Origin: Sceloporus undulatus
Lineage: Eukaryota; Chordata; Lepidosauria; Squamata; Phrynosomatidae
Reading direction: 5' to 3'
Assembly (NCBI RefSeq): GCF_019175285.1
Contig: NC_056525.1
Location: 120,983,506 to 121,047,505 of the forward strand
DNA length: 64,000 nucleotides
The position numbers and the translations under genes were made by a program. Below are positions 30,901 to 44,067 of this stretch, piece after piece (position 1 is the stretch's first letter; each line of letters begins with the position of its first letter). The notes beneath the pieces are model-generated. The model was not told where the DNA came from. It saw only the letters and a program-made list of their open reading frames with translations, and made no database searches.

Positions 30901-33900
30901 TCCACCACAGCTTTCAGCTCGAATAACTTTGCTAGCTCGGTTCACTCCTTGCTATCGGCCTTTGTGTAAAAATCTCTAGACTCTTGATTATCAGACTTGT
31001 TTCTTGACCATTCTTACAGATCATCCCTTCGACTTTGTTTGCTAACTTCAGATTCGACCACGGTATTGTTGAAAACCACTCTTTCTAAATGACTTCTTTC
31101 AAGAGGTGCTCGAAGTGTGGGTAAAGATCCCAATTTCGAACAGACATGATAGATGTGTCCTCTGCCTGGAGGGGACCCATAACTCCAAGGCTTGTCCCCA
31201 CTGTAAGGCCATGATGTCTCAGGCCTTGAAAAACCGGGACCAGAAACTGCAGGCCTTTTTGTATGAAAAGGCCCTCCAGCCGCCAGCCCATGCCTCTCTC
31301 AGATCAGGAGCTCGCCATGAGGCCATCCACTTCAACCTCTCCTCCCAAAGAGAAATCTCTTAGATTGGAAAAGGGACGTGGAGACAAGGCTAAGAAATCC
31401 TCCAAGAGGAAACACGGAGACAGGCGTGAAAAGTCCTCCAAATCGTCAGGTCACACCAAAGAAGAGGCACCTAGACGGGCTAGATCTGCTTCACCTGTGG
31501 CTAAGTCCAGCCGCAAGTGCCCTTCAAGCACAGTCTCACCCCCTCACCCCCGTGGCTACAGCCTCGGCTACTGTCTTGGGCCCTCCAGTGGTCTCTGCTT
31601 CTCTTTTGGTGTCTTTGGACCCGAAAGACCTTCCATTCCGTCTCGTCATCTTACCCTTATGGAGGACAATCTTGAAATCATCTGCCTTGACCAAAGTTCC
31701 AGGTCAGAGGGTGAGATTTGGGAACTGGAGCCACTGATTCTGACACCCCCAGTCTGTGTGGATAGGTCTCAATCCCAATCATCCCCCATTTCGGGACTGA
31801 GTGAATCTTGGTACAGTAGCCAACGAGGCCCAAATACAGGAAGAGGACAACAGTGATTTGTTCAAACTATCTCGACATTGTCTATGACCGTCAAATCAGA
31901 CAATATTTGTTGGCGGTGGACATTCTTCATCTTTTCTGGAACCTACCCGGCCCAATAAGGGTGATGGCTCCACCATGAGTGCGAGGGATCCAGCACCACC
32001 CCGGTCTCAGGTACCGAACCAGAGACAATCGCCTTCTCCCAGGCCCCATTTTCCCACTCCTCGGGGATCTCCAGATCGAACCTACAGAAGATCTCGTTCT
32101 CCTTCTCGTTCTCGCTCCTCTACACTGGATTTTTATGATGAGAAGTCTCCATCACCGCAAAGATTTGGTGTGCCTGACGCTCCGTCCCCTATGGATGATG
32201 TCAGATTATTTTCGGACAGAATCATCTGGATGGCTGTTGCCCTAGAGCTTGAAGTCTCTCATGCTGATGAAGATGTGCTCAACCCCATCAAACTAAGAAT
32301 CCATGGTTCTATTCCGGCCTCTCCTTCTCTGGGTTACCTCCCATCCCTAGAGAAGATCACTAAGAGGTCATGGAACACCCAGCCACAATTGCGTCCACCT
32401 CATGCAAAATTGAAAACCTCTACCGTGTGGCACAATCTGGCTCTGCTTGGCTTTTCCAACACCCGAAGTCTAACTTGGCCACTGTAGAGGGATCTCAGGT
32501 GGCCTTTACCCCTTGTACATCTTCTTCTCTGACAGACAAAGAGAGCAAGAAGATTGATGGGTTAGCCAAAAAATTCTATGCCTCGGCAAACCTTGAAGAT
32601 AGCCAATTATATTGAATGTATGGAGGCGTACATACAGCATTTGATGGAAAAGTTGGAGCTAGCTATCAACAAACTCCCCGAAGATAGAAGGAGGTTCGCC
32701 ACTGCTATCGGGAATGAGACCCATCTTGTAGGAGGACAGCAAATCATCTCTGCCAGACACTCAACAGACTGTGCCGCAAAGGTCCTATCAGGATCTATTG
32801 CTCTTTGACGCTATTCATGGCTCTGTCCCTCTGACCTGACTCCACATGCCAAATCAGCCATCAAAGACATGACTTTCGATGACTGGACTCTTTAACTGGG
32901 GGACAGACAAGAAGTTAAATTTCCGCTATCAGATGTAAGCAGCCACAAAAAATCATGGCATGTCTTTGTTTAGAGTAAGATCTCCTCGACCTCGTTACAG
33001 TTCTCAGCGTCCTTGGTATCCACCATACCAACAACGTCTGTACCAACAACAAGAGCATCAATACCAGACCCAGGACAGGCCTCATCAGCATCAGCTTTCC
33101 CAGTCTTCTTCTTCCTCCTTGGGCCACCGTCAGCCTCCTTAGCCTAGATATCAGCAAGGTTACCAAAAAAAAAAAAAAAAAAAAAAGATTCTCAAGGTAA
33201 GAAAAGATATTGAAATGTTGCCACGCACTTCGTCACCATCTTCGGTAATAGATCAAGGCCCTATTTCAACACCTGGGCCTCTATCACCTCCGACTCGTGG
33301 GTCATAGACATTGTTCATAGGGGCTATGCCCTCGAGTTCGAAGAGCTCCCTACCACCCAAGTTGTTATTTCCACTGTCCCCTCAGACACCCTACTCAATG
33401 AAGTGTGCTCTCTGCTGAAAAATGGCACCATCGAACCTGTAGACCCCCCACAAGCCTGATATTGCTTGTTTTCTAAGTATTCCCCATCCCAAAACAGGAC
33501 TCTGGTCTTAGACCCATTTTGGGCTTACATCACTTATACACTTTTATTGTTTATCATTGCTGGTAACCCTTGCTTCCAATCTACCACTTTTGCAGAAGAA
33601 CTCCTGGTTTGTGACTCTCAACCTGAAGAATGCCTATTTTCCCATCAGGATTCGAGAAGATCATCGGAGGTTCCTTGCCTTTGCTATTGGGACCGAGATG
33701 TTCGAATACAGGGTTCTTCCGGTCGTCCTCTCATCTGGCTCCCTTGAAGCAGGTGCATGGCACAGGTAATCTCTTACCTGCATCAAAAAGGGGTCACAGT
33801 CTTCCCCTATTTGGAAGACTGACTCTCCACAACTCCATCCTGAGAGAGACTACTCTAAGATGTCCAATTCACTCTGTCTCTCATAGAGTCTCTTGGCCTC

Positions 33901-36549
33901 ACGGTCAACTTCGATCAGTCTGATCTGACGATGCTAAGCTCCGAGACCTCCATGGTATACTTACCTCAAGACAGGTTCCAGGATCTATCCACAGAGATTG
34001 GGCATGCCTTCCATGGAGACGCATAGAGGCTCATCTCATCCAAGTAGCCATGGGACACCTGGCCTCTACCACCTTCGTCACCCTGTGGGTGAGACTTCAT
34101 TTGAGACCATCCCAATCCTAGTTTCTCTCCATTTTCAATCCCGTGCGGGATCCTCCATCCACGTTGCTCACCGTCTCAAGACCAGTTTAAAGATCCTTAT
34201 GATGGTGGCTCGAACCCAACAACATGTGTTTCGGCATGCCCTTCCTGCCCCCACAACTGGACATCACTCTGACAACAGATGCCTCACTACAAGGTTGAGG
34301 GGCACACACTCTGAACTTTATCAACAAGGACAAATGGATTTTATCAGAAAGCCATCTCCACATCAACGCCTTAGAGATGTTGACAGTGAAGAAAACATTC
34401 AGAGCCTTTCAGTCACTCCTTTTCAACAAGGTAGTACTCCTTCTGATGGACAACACCACCATCATGTACTACCTAAACAAACAAGGTGGCACAAAGTCCA
34501 AGACGCTGCTTGATATCATCCTCAGGATCTGGGACTGGTGCATCAACAACACAATTCTTCTCCAATCCATACATCTCCCGGGAAAAGAGAACAAACTGTC
34601 AGACCAAGTCAACAGATCCTCCAACCCATGTTACGAGTGATGACTCCATCCCAAGACGCTCACCCGCCTCTTTCAACTATGGGGGGAACCAATGATTGAC
34701 CTCTTTGCCTCATCTCTGAACACCCTCGGACCTGTGCTCTGGACTCCCTAGGAGATGCCTTCCAGTTTGAATGGTCAGAAGGACTGGTTTACGCCTTTCA
34801 TCCCTTTCCACTCATCATGACGGTCATGGCAAAGATGACGTCAGACCACTCCAACGCCATCCACATCATTCTGTGGTGACTGAGACAACTGTGGTTTATC
34901 CCTCTACTCCATCTGTCCCAGAGGAATTACTACCAGCTAGATTTCTATCCCGACCTCTTCTCTTTCCATAGAGGCCTGGTTCTGCATCCAGACATAGAGA
35001 ATCTCACATTGGTGGCATGGAGGATTTGTCCTTAAGGTCCTTGCCTGATCCCATCAGGACTGTTATTCGGCCTGCACAAAAGCCTCCAACACAAAAATCT
35101 TACCAATGTATGTGGAACAAGTTCCTGGCCTTTCTCTCCAGAAGGGACATTCCTCCATACCAAGCGTTGGTCCTGACGGTGCTGGAGTTCTTGATGTCCC
35201 TGGCGAACATGGAACTGTGTCTGACCTCCATCAAGTGTTACCTGTCAGCTATTTGTTCTCATTGCCATTTCGAGGGCATGTCTTCCCTATTCAAGGAGCC
35301 CTTGGTAAAGAGATTCCTTAGAGGGTTCAACAACTTGCATCCTCCCTCCTTGGTACCAATACCAGCATGGAGTTTGGACCTTGTGTTTCCCTGCTTGGCA
35401 TCCAAGCCCTTTGAATCCATGGCCACTATAGACATGAGATTGCTGACCTGGAAAACAGCTTTCCTGGTGGCCTTCACTTCTGCTCACCATACGAGCGATC
35501 TTTGTGCTTTGCAGGTGGACCAGCCCTACCTACAGTTCCACAAGGTCAAAGTGGTCCTCTGTACTGATATCACCTTCCTTCCGAAGGTGGTGTTGGCTTT
35601 TCACATGAACCAGGACATTGTTTTGCTGACATTGAGTCCGACCCTGACCACTGATACCGAATGCCAGCTCCATGCCTTGGACGTTCGGAGGGCATTGGCC
35701 TTCTATCTGGACAGAGCTTTGGGTTCAGGGCACTCCAAGAGACTGTTCGTGTGCTGCTCGGAGGCCAAAAGGACTACCTATGACTGCGCAGAGGTTTTCC
35801 AAATGGGTGTCTGGTACCATCCACCTTTGCTATGAACTATCTGGTAGACCTCTCCCTGCTTGGGTTTGTGCCCATGCAACTAGGGCGGTAGCTGCATTCT
35901 CCGCTTTTCTGATTGGGGTGCCTTTGGAGGATGTCTGCAAAGCTGCTGTCTGATCCCAGCCATTGACTTTCATCAAACATTACATGCTGGACACCAGGAC
36001 TAGACAAGATGCAGCTTTTGGGAGGGCAGTGTTGTTTCTGGTTTACACTGACTTATCTTTGACTTGGATTTCAATTGGTATTGCACTGAATTGCCATTGT
36101 TTGCATATGTTCTATGCTTTATGATTGATGTTTTATTTACCTGCACTCCTTGAGTGACTTTGGCAATTGCACTGACCAGTTTATTGTTGATTGATATATG
36201 CACTGCATATGATCTTGCATTTACCTCTTACTTGAAACGAGAGAGTATGACAATGTGACTATGACAAGTGCACTTTGAATTCATGAGTTTATTGTTGTTA
36301 ATAAATTCAATTTGTTTGAACTTACAAATTTGTGTCATGACACTCCTTCTGCTATTGACCAAAGCTTGTCAGTCTAACCCTTTTGTGTGATTCGCAGAGA
36401 CCACGAAGAAGGAGGACAGGTTGCTTACCTGTAACGGTATTTCTTCGATTGGTCATCTGCGAATTCACACAAATGCCGCCCATCTTCCCCTCAGTTTCCT
36501 GCTCAGTTTTGCTAGCTTCAGCTGTCACTTCTTGCACGGCATACAGACC

Positions 36550-36715
36550 TGGGGAAGAGTGGGACCATTGGGGGAAATATAGGGTGGGCAGAACTACTGC
36601 CAAAAAGTTGCAAACTAACTTTTACCCAGAGATTCTAGAAGTTTATGAGCATTGCTGTGCAGGTGCAGAATAACCAATTTGTGTGAATTTGCAGATGACC
36701 ACTCGAAGAAATACC
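36550..36715 (-). repeat. Right inverted terminal repeat of the DIRS-like element
   Basis: The reverse complement of the left repeat. It follows a short internal stretch (36390-36480) that carries 'ttcttcgattggtcatctgc', the same terminal word, in keeping with the internal complementary region of DIRS elements. Confidence 0.82.
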
Positions 36716-36872
36716 ATTACAGTACTGCCAAGTAACCTGTCCATATATATGTGGAATTAAATACTGTAGGACTAAATTTTGAATGGACATATACAAAACA
36801 ATCCTTTTTTTTTGGTCAGTATACTCACTGTTTTATGCAAACATTTTATACTCACACATACATATTGCATCA

Positions 36873-37166
<294 letters not shown>

Positions 37167-37465
37167 TTATTAATAATACTAGGTCTCACCCCATCTAAAG
37201 GCATTTTTGCTATTTCAATGACTGAGCAGTGCGCACTTGCCCACAATTGCTTCACATGTACTAGGTAATAATGTATCATGTACATGAGGTCTCTCCAACA
37301 GATAAAACAAGAACTGCCTTGACAGAAACTTAAATGATTCGTGTTTTAATCAGCTTTCCATCTGTTTATTTCTTTAGGTTTTCTTAATCTGTTCATTAAA
37401 AATCATAGCAGCTGCTTCTAATCTGGTAACCGTAAACCAAAAGAAAGAAAAAATATCCCAATGAC

Positions 37466-37618
37466 CTTTAATAATGATATCTTCATTAACATGAAAGTCT
37501 TGCTGCCTTATATTCTCCAGGGAAGATAAGGATATGATACTCCACTGGAACAGCGGCTGCCAAAGCTGAGTTTAAGTTATCACACTGTTCATAATTGTAT
37601 TGGAAGAGAAGTCTTAAC
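37466..37618 (-). pseudogene. SHCBP1L: SHCBP1L exon, copy A (decayed)
   Basis: The counterpart of 59310-59463. 'FPGEYKAA' is still readable but several indels on both sides shift the frame. Splice borders are recognisable. Confidence 0.8.
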
Positions 37619-38167
37619 CTGGACATACTGTATGAGAGAGAATGTGAAAAAAGGGAATTAAGTCAATATCAAATTTGCTGTAAATGTTATCAACCCATTT
37701 ATAAATCATAAATGAGGAATTATTTGAAAAATAAATCCAATTTAATTATAAACCTACAGTCAGGAATAGAGACATTTTGAAAATACGGACTGCAATAAGA
37801 AAATAACCTTATCAACCCAAAAATACTCGTCTTAATCTCCTTTACCAGCATGTTGGAAGCATCAGTCATGAAAACAGTTTAACAAAGCAAATAAAAATAA
37901 AATAAAAAATCCTTCGGTCTACTGTAAATGTGCTTAGTTAGAAAAAGTCATATTCATCCGAGCTTTACTACCACACCCAAAACCACCACCGCCTCCCAAG
38001 AGCTGACACGGACTGAGACTGCTGTGAGGTAGAACAATTCTGTACATTATAGCTTAGGAAAGTGAGACACTATATAACTGTGTGGAAGGGAGAGAAGAGA
38101 TAGAAAAGGAGGAGGAGCACGAGTAGCAATCTGCCATTTGATATTTCTACAAATGAACATTCCTTAC

Positions 38168-38269
38168 CATTTCCACTGTCACTGTTTTTGCAACAATATA
38201 AGTTATAGTTTTTCTGTCTTCTCTGATCTTTCCTCGTTTCAGTATTCTTCGGAAAGAGGTCCATGAACC
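38168..38269 (-). pseudogene. SHCBP1L: SHCBP1L exon, copy A (decayed)
   Basis: The counterpart of 59888-59993. The part encoding [15 protein letters not shown] is clear but the exon is 4 bases shorter, so the frame from the splice acceptor is lost. Confidence 0.8.
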
Positions 38270-38699
38270 CTGAAAATTGAAATTGAACTCAAAACTACTT
38301 CAAATATTTAAACAAAGCGTCGGTGGATGTATATTAAGGAAGCTAGCCTCAAGTACACATACCACCTATTTTCCCCCCAGATTTAAACAAATGCAGATTT
38401 AGGCCTGAACAATATCACTATCCAAATGAACATGCCAGGAAATGTCTGGCACAGAAATCCTTTTCAAATGCGAGCAAACCAAATATGAAATATTCAGTGG
38501 TTTTTTTGCTTTTTCTCCAGTCAATTATTTACAACTGAAACTATCCACAGTAGTCCCCAGAAATGCATACCATCATCATGACTTATTTTGTTGTTTTGTA
38601 AAACAGGCATTTTTACAAACAAAGAGAACTGAATTCATTGAAGACAGAGCCTAACTGTCCTGGAGCAGATGACTGCCAAGACTATGAACTACAATATCA

Positions 38700-39620
38700 A
38701 AAGTGAGAATGAAACTAAAGAAGAATGCTAAACCAACCAGCATGCCAGAAGAAAATTTGTAGAGCATCCCCTAATGGATCTAAAGACAAAGTGAAAACGA
38801 TTTGCACGACTAATCCTTGTTAATTGAGAACCAGAGGAACTTGGAATTAAGCGGTTAGTGTCAGGGAGGAGTGCAGAAAGACACTATCTGTAACCAAAAG
38901 GAAAGATACAGGTAAGACTCAATGGATTGCAGATGAAACACTTCAAACAGTCAAGAATATAAGACAAAACAAATAGGTGACAGAAATACAGCCCAAACCC
39001 TAAATGCCGCTACTATAATATTCAAGGCAGAAAAACAGAAGAAGAAAATGGAAGAAGGTGAGACCTCTTCTACAAGATCTAAGAGATAAAACAGAAATTA
39101 AATCAAGAGTGGGGATGGTTTATATGACCAACAGGCGAACATATTGCATGATCAAATAGAAATATAAAGAAGATGAGAACAATACACTAAAGATCTATAT
39201 AAAAGAGATGAAAGAATGACAGAAACATTTAAAGCAGAATCATACAAAGACAAACCCCCGATTTTAAAAAGTGAAGTATAGGTTGTACATATAAATAAAT
39301 CACCATGAACAAATGGCACACCAACGGAACTGCTTCGGTTCATAGAGACAGAATCCACTCTAGTCCTAACTACAATCTGATAACAAATATGGAAAACAAA
39401 ACAATGGCCCACAGATTGAAAATGCTCAATATACATTCCAATCCTCAAAAAGGGGGACAACAAGAATTACAGTAACCACAGGACCATCCCACTATTTTCC
39501 CATGCATGCAAAGTGATGCGAAACATTCTGTAATAAAGATGTTTACCATATATAGAACAAGAAGTGCCAAAAGCCCAAGGTTTTAGGGAAGAAAGAGGCA
39601 CCTATGGATCATAGAATAGG
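38700..39620 (+). mobile_element. BovB/RTE-like LINE fragment, copy A
   Basis: Matches 60180-61240 in block B. It keeps words such as 'ctaaaccaaccagcatgcca' and 'cagaatccactctagtccta'. It is more decayed than the B copy. It encodes part of the region upstream of the RT catalytic centre. Confidence 0.7.
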
Positions 39621-40665
39621 GTGTCAATGTCTAAATATGGATAAATCTGCACATCTTGAGTTCTTAGAAAAGCGATCACCACTGCCATACATTGGTGAAC
39701 ACCCTTGGTGCCATGGAAAGACTGACTAGGAGAGCCTTGTGCTGGTATAAGTCCCACCCCACCCTCTGTTGTAAAATGAAGGTACTTCCGATGTTGTGGT
39801 CTGATTCCTATATGGAATTAGGCATTCCATAGGTCTATGGATTCAACCCAATCCTCCTTTCTAAGGAATGATAGAATGGAATGAAGTGTCAACATTTTGA
39901 ACTTGTGTGTATGTATCTGTTAATGCCATGTACATCCATGATTGGACGAAGACCTCCATCTCTCTTTGGGAGCATGAAATCCCATAATAACTATCCATCT
40001 TTCTTGCCGTGAGCTGACAGTTTTTCTATGGCACCTTTCTGTAACAGAGCAGAAATCTGTTCTATCAAAGGAATGGATGGAGAAGCGTCACAGAATATGC
40101 CAGCGAGTGGAATACTTGAATTCTCTATGCTATAACCCAGACATATGATGGTTTATTATACCAAAGAATATGTGGTGATGTTTTTGCTAGGTGGAATAAT
40201 AGCAGAATAGTCTGGAATCCTGAGATAGAATTGGCTGCAGTGTAGCCTGATCCAAAAAGTCAAAATCTGGATTTGGAAAATGTGTATGATTCTTAGATAT
40301 CAATGGTTGAAAACTTTGTAGCTTATACTGACGTTTTTGTGGAAAAGATTATTGTTGTGATGTTATATGGGATAAACCAGAAGGCGACTTTGATCTGGAA
40401 TATGTAGATGATTGTCATTACCCCTGAAATATGTAAGGATGGTACTGTTGCTTCTGGGTTCCAAATACCATCTTTTTTGCTATTAGACTTGCCTTGAAGA
40501 GGTGATTGAAAGATTCATCAGACTTGCTGTCATAGACATAATCACCATTGAATGGCAAATCTTTTACTTTTCTCTGTGTGTCCTCTAATAGGCCAGTTGA
40601 TCTCAGCCAAGCATATCATCTTAGAGCTATTGCACCAGACATTACTTTATCTGCACAATCTCCAG
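39620..40665 (-). mobile_element. DIRS-type antisense remnant, copy A
   Basis: The counterpart of 61890-63540 in block B. It is read on the minus strand and corresponds to RT-like and gag-like parts of a DIRS element; 'CADKVMSGAIALR' near the gap resembles a gag-like word also seen in the element at 30720-36725. Fossil, broken in many places and cut by the gap. Confidence 0.65.
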
Positions 40666-40765
40666 NNNNNNNNNNNNNNNNNNNNNNNNNNNNNNNNNNN
40701 NNNNNNNNNNNNNNNNNNNNNNNNNNNNNNNNNNNNNNNNNNNNNNNNNNNNNNNNNNNNNNNNN
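40666..40765. other. Assembly gap (100 N)
   Basis: Exactly 100 N, the usual placeholder for an unknown-size gap. It ends duplicated block A abruptly. Confidence 0.99.
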
Positions 40766-41122
40766 CCAGCAAGTACCTGAACAATTACTGAAGAAGGTTA
40801 AGGAGGAAAGAGTCAAGCCTAATTTTGAACAGTACGAAAACAAAAAGTAATGACCACAGAACAACAAAAACTTGGGCAAAGTGAAAACCCAATTAGTCAA
40901 AGAATTCCCATACCCTGGATCAAACATAGACCAGAACAGAAACTGTCGTCAAGAAATCAAAAGAAGATTAAGAATGGAAAAGGGCAGCTATGAAGGAACT
41001 AGACAAGATCCTAAAGTGCAAAGATATAATTCTGAACACTAAAGTGAGGATCGTTCGAGCCATTGTATTTCCCACCTCCATGTACGGATGTGAGAGCTGG
41101 ACAGTGAAAAAAGCAGATAGAA
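40766..41122 (+). mobile_element. BovB/RTE-like LINE fragment
   Basis: Encodes KELDKILKCKDIILNTKVRI then VRAIVFPTSMYGCESWTVKK, the conserved RTE/BovB segment (KSRDITLPTKVxLVKAMVFPVVMYGCESWTVKK). It stops at the junction with CR1 sequence. Confidence 0.82.
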
Positions 41123-41124
41123 AT

Positions 41125-41960
41125 ATAGTGTGTCTTGATTTCAGTAAGGCCTTTGACAAGGTTCCCCATGACATTCCTGCAAACAACCTTGTATAATGTG
41201 GGCTAGACAAGGCAACTGTTACATGGATTTGTAATTGGTTGACCGACTGAACCCAAAGGGTGCTCAACAATGGCTCCTTTTCATGCTGGAGGGAAGTGAC
41301 CAGTGGGGTCCCACAGGGCTCTGTCCTGGGTCCAGTGCTGTTCAACATCTTTATCAATGACTTGGATGACAAAATTCGGAGTATACTTATCAAATTTGCA
41401 GATGACACCAAATTAGGAGTAGCAGCTAATACCTCAGGGGACAGGACCAAAATTCAAAATGACCTGAATAGACTAGAAAGCTGGGCCAAAGCTAACAAAA
41501 TGAAATTCAACACAGAGAAATGTAAGGTACTGCACTTAGGGCAGAAAGTAGAAATGCACAGATATAGGATGGGAGACACCTGGCTGAATGAGACTACATG
41601 TGAAAGGGACCTAGGAATCTAAGTAGACCACAAGTTGAACATGAGTCAACAGTGCAATGCGGCAGCTAACAAGGTCAATATGATTTTAGGCTGCATCAAT
41701 AAAGTATAGTGTCTAGATCAAGGGAAGTCATAGTGCCACTCTATTCTGCTTTGGTCAGGCCCCACTTGGAATACTGTGTCCAGTTCTGGGCACCACAATT
41801 CAAAAAGGACATTGAGAAACTGGAGCGTGTCCAAAGGAGGGCAACTAAAATGGTGAAAGGTCTGGAAACCATGCCCTATGAGGAACAACTCAGGGAGCTG
41901 GGGATCTTTAGCTTGGAGAAGAGAAGGTTAAGTGCTGATATGATAGCTCTGCTTAAATAT
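41125..41960 (+). mobile_element. CR1 LINE reverse transcriptase fragment
   Basis: Encodes VCLDFSKAFDKVPHD, SGVPQGSVLGPVLFNIFIND and KFADDTKLGV (intact FADD catalytic box), then [20 protein letters not shown] and [14 protein letters not shown], a near-complete CR1 RT C-terminal half. Stops interrupt it (for example after 'ERDLGI' near 41622), so it is dead. The gap removes its 3' end; a matching CR1 3' end lies at 51820-51960. Confidence 0.9.
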
Positions 41961-42060
41961 NNNNNNNNNNNNNNNNNNNNNNNNNNNNNNNNNNNNNNNN
42001 NNNNNNNNNNNNNNNNNNNNNNNNNNNNNNNNNNNNNNNNNNNNNNNNNNNNNNNNNNNN
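41961..42060. other. Assembly gap (100 N)
   Basis: A 100-N placeholder between the CR1-bearing contig and the inverted 2.2-kb contig. Confidence 0.99.
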
Positions 42061-42417
42061 TTTGCAAAAATAAATAGAAGCAACTGGATTTAAATGGAGA
42101 GGTTTTTTTCTTGGGAAGCCAAGGCTTGCAAAAGGGAGCAAAGGGGAAGGAACTGAATTTAAATGGAGAGGTGAAGATCTCTAAGCTCTCTCAGACTCAT
42201 ACTAGAAAATACAGTCCTTCAGATAACTTGGACCCTGAGCCATCTAAGGCTTTACAAGTCACGGCCAGCACTTAGAATGGGGACTGTAAATGGACCTGCA
42301 CCAGCATAACAAGGGATTATGTGCTTTCTGGACTGCAGAAGCTAATACCATACCAGTTCCAGAAGCAGAAGTTCCAGTTGAGGTGGGTGGCTCTGTGAAA
42401 TGAAGTGGCTCAGCACT

Positions 42418-42690
42418 TGCCCTGGTGGTGCAGTGGTTAAATGCCAGTACTGCAGACATTCACAGCCACAAGGTTGTAAGTTCGATCCCAGGCAGGGCTT
42501 CAGGTCCGCTCAGCCTTGTATCCTTCCGTAAATCGCTAAAATGTGTACCCAGGTTGTTGGAGGCAATTGGCTTACACATTGTAAACTGCTTAGGGGAATG
42601 CCTAAATGCACTGATAAGCGGTATGGACATGTATTTGCAATTGCTAATGTTGAGTCAGGAGATGTACAGCATATGTCTGACTTCAAAACA
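42418..42690 (+). mobile_element. Sauria-type tRNA-derived SINE (copy in inverted contig)
   Basis: 'tggtggtgcagtggttaaat', 'caaggttgtaagttcgatcc' and 'ccttgtatccttccgtaaat' mark head, B box region and body. The pair of the minus-strand copy at 24298-24532. Confidence 0.85.
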
Positions 42691-44067
42691 AGACCAAATT
42701 GGTAGTGTCTAGGCAGGCATTTTTATAGGGCAAAATATATCCCAGGGCAGATTCTGGGATCAAAATGAAAATTCTAAGACAGAATAATGAGAAGGAAACT
42801 TGTAAATGGCTGGACAATCAGTGCAAATGTCTCTGGACAAAGGAGTCTCTCCTCCAGAGAGACATGTGCTTGGATTTCTGTTCATTTGTAAGCCCAAAAT
42901 CTATCACCCACCACCACTCCTATCAAAGAAAGGAATTAGCAGATTCCGATCTTCATTGATGTATCGTGGCTATAAGCTTTTAGCTTTCCCCCATGCTGAG
43001 CCAATTAGATCTCCTTATCATAGCTAGTTTTCTACACTGGGGGTGCCCTCTTGCCTACATGCCTAAAACATCTGATATCAGCAAAGAGGAGGGGTACGGA
43101 TCTTGGGGGTAACACCTTCCCTGTGGAAGAAAAGGAAGGGGGGAAATTGCCCTCGTGTGGCACTGCCAAATACTGGCTGAGCGCCACATGGGCTCAGTTT
43201 ACACATGGAAAGGATAGGGGAGACTGAGAACTTTATCACACAGGCCCTGGAACAGGAGAACGCTGCCTCCACCGCCGGACATTCCCATCGTGTTCAGGAT
43301 GTGTTCCTCACGGGGGGATTTTCAGAAACGCTTCTCAAGTGTTCCTATAAAATGACCCCTCTGGGACGCATCCGGAACGTGATGGGAATATTCGAGGGTG
43401 GCAGCAGCATTCTCCTTGTGTGGCAAGATGCCTTCTATGCCACCTCCTGTCCCCATCACGTCCCCTTTTAGAACACAACAGGCCCGTTCCAGGCCCTGTG
43501 CGATAAAGTTCTCTGCTGCCACTGAGTAGAGGTTGTATGTAACATTCAAGAGCCTCCTGCATGTGCCGCAGAATCCCCAGTCACCTCCCATTCCAAATGG
43601 TAGGGATACCTCTTTCTCCAGGAGAGGATAGGGCTGCTGAGTGCCTCTAGCTCACTGTAGATCCCAATTCTCCAGACTTTTCCTATCTCCCCAGATAGCT
43701 TGGTCATTGCCCCTGTTCGCTGTGGCAATGGAAATTGTGATCCAATACCTCTGGGGGATGTGAAGTTGAGGAAGGCTGGCATGTGAAATGCTGAGTGTGT
43801 TCTTCTTATTAAACTTTGGGATTTGTTCCCCAAGTTGTTACTGTGGAACTTTTTTTGGATTGGGGGGGATCTCCTTTTTACAAATGGGTGAAGGATTTGT
43901 ATTCTAGTCTTGTTTTGATAAGAAAATTACTGTGGTATAATAGATGTCTTATATACCTCTTCTTGCTCCCTTCCCTCCCCACCCGCTTTGAGAAATTTCT
44001 ATTCAATTTCCAGGATAAGTAATGATAAAAAAAAAGTCTGCACCATCCTAATTAGATTATCTATGGC

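Larger units (their letters stand above)
30720..36725 (+). mobile_element. DIRS-like tyrosine-recombinase retrotransposon (fossil), copy A intron
   Basis: A roughly 6-kb element lies in the intron between SHCBP1L copy-A exons and is absent from copy B. Its ends are inverted repeats of about 170 bp (30725-30900 versus 36550-36715), not direct LTRs, and a third piece of terminal sequence lies internally near 36390-36480, as in DIRS elements. Parts in order: gag-like region (about 31100-32870), reverse transcriptase/RNase H region (about 33300-34720) and a tyrosine recombinase region (about 35000-36000). It is broken in several places. Its presence in one duplicate only makes it younger than the duplication or lost from the other copy. 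Family assigned from recalled motifs and end structure. Confidence 0.85.

Noticed and set aside
31263-31856. 197-codon open frame as a host gene
   Set aside because: It lies between the inverted terminal repeats of the DIRS-like element and is its gag-like part.
35017-35835. 272-codon open frame as a host recombinase gene
   Set aside because: Same element; it is the tyrosine-recombinase part of a fossil retrotransposon.
40548-40927. Open frames running through N bases
   Set aside because: They cross a 100-N gap and have no meaning as proteins.
42418-42500. tRNA-like A and B box sequences
   Set aside because: They head a Sauria-type SINE with a long non-tRNA body; no cloverleaf gene with an intact acceptor stem is present.
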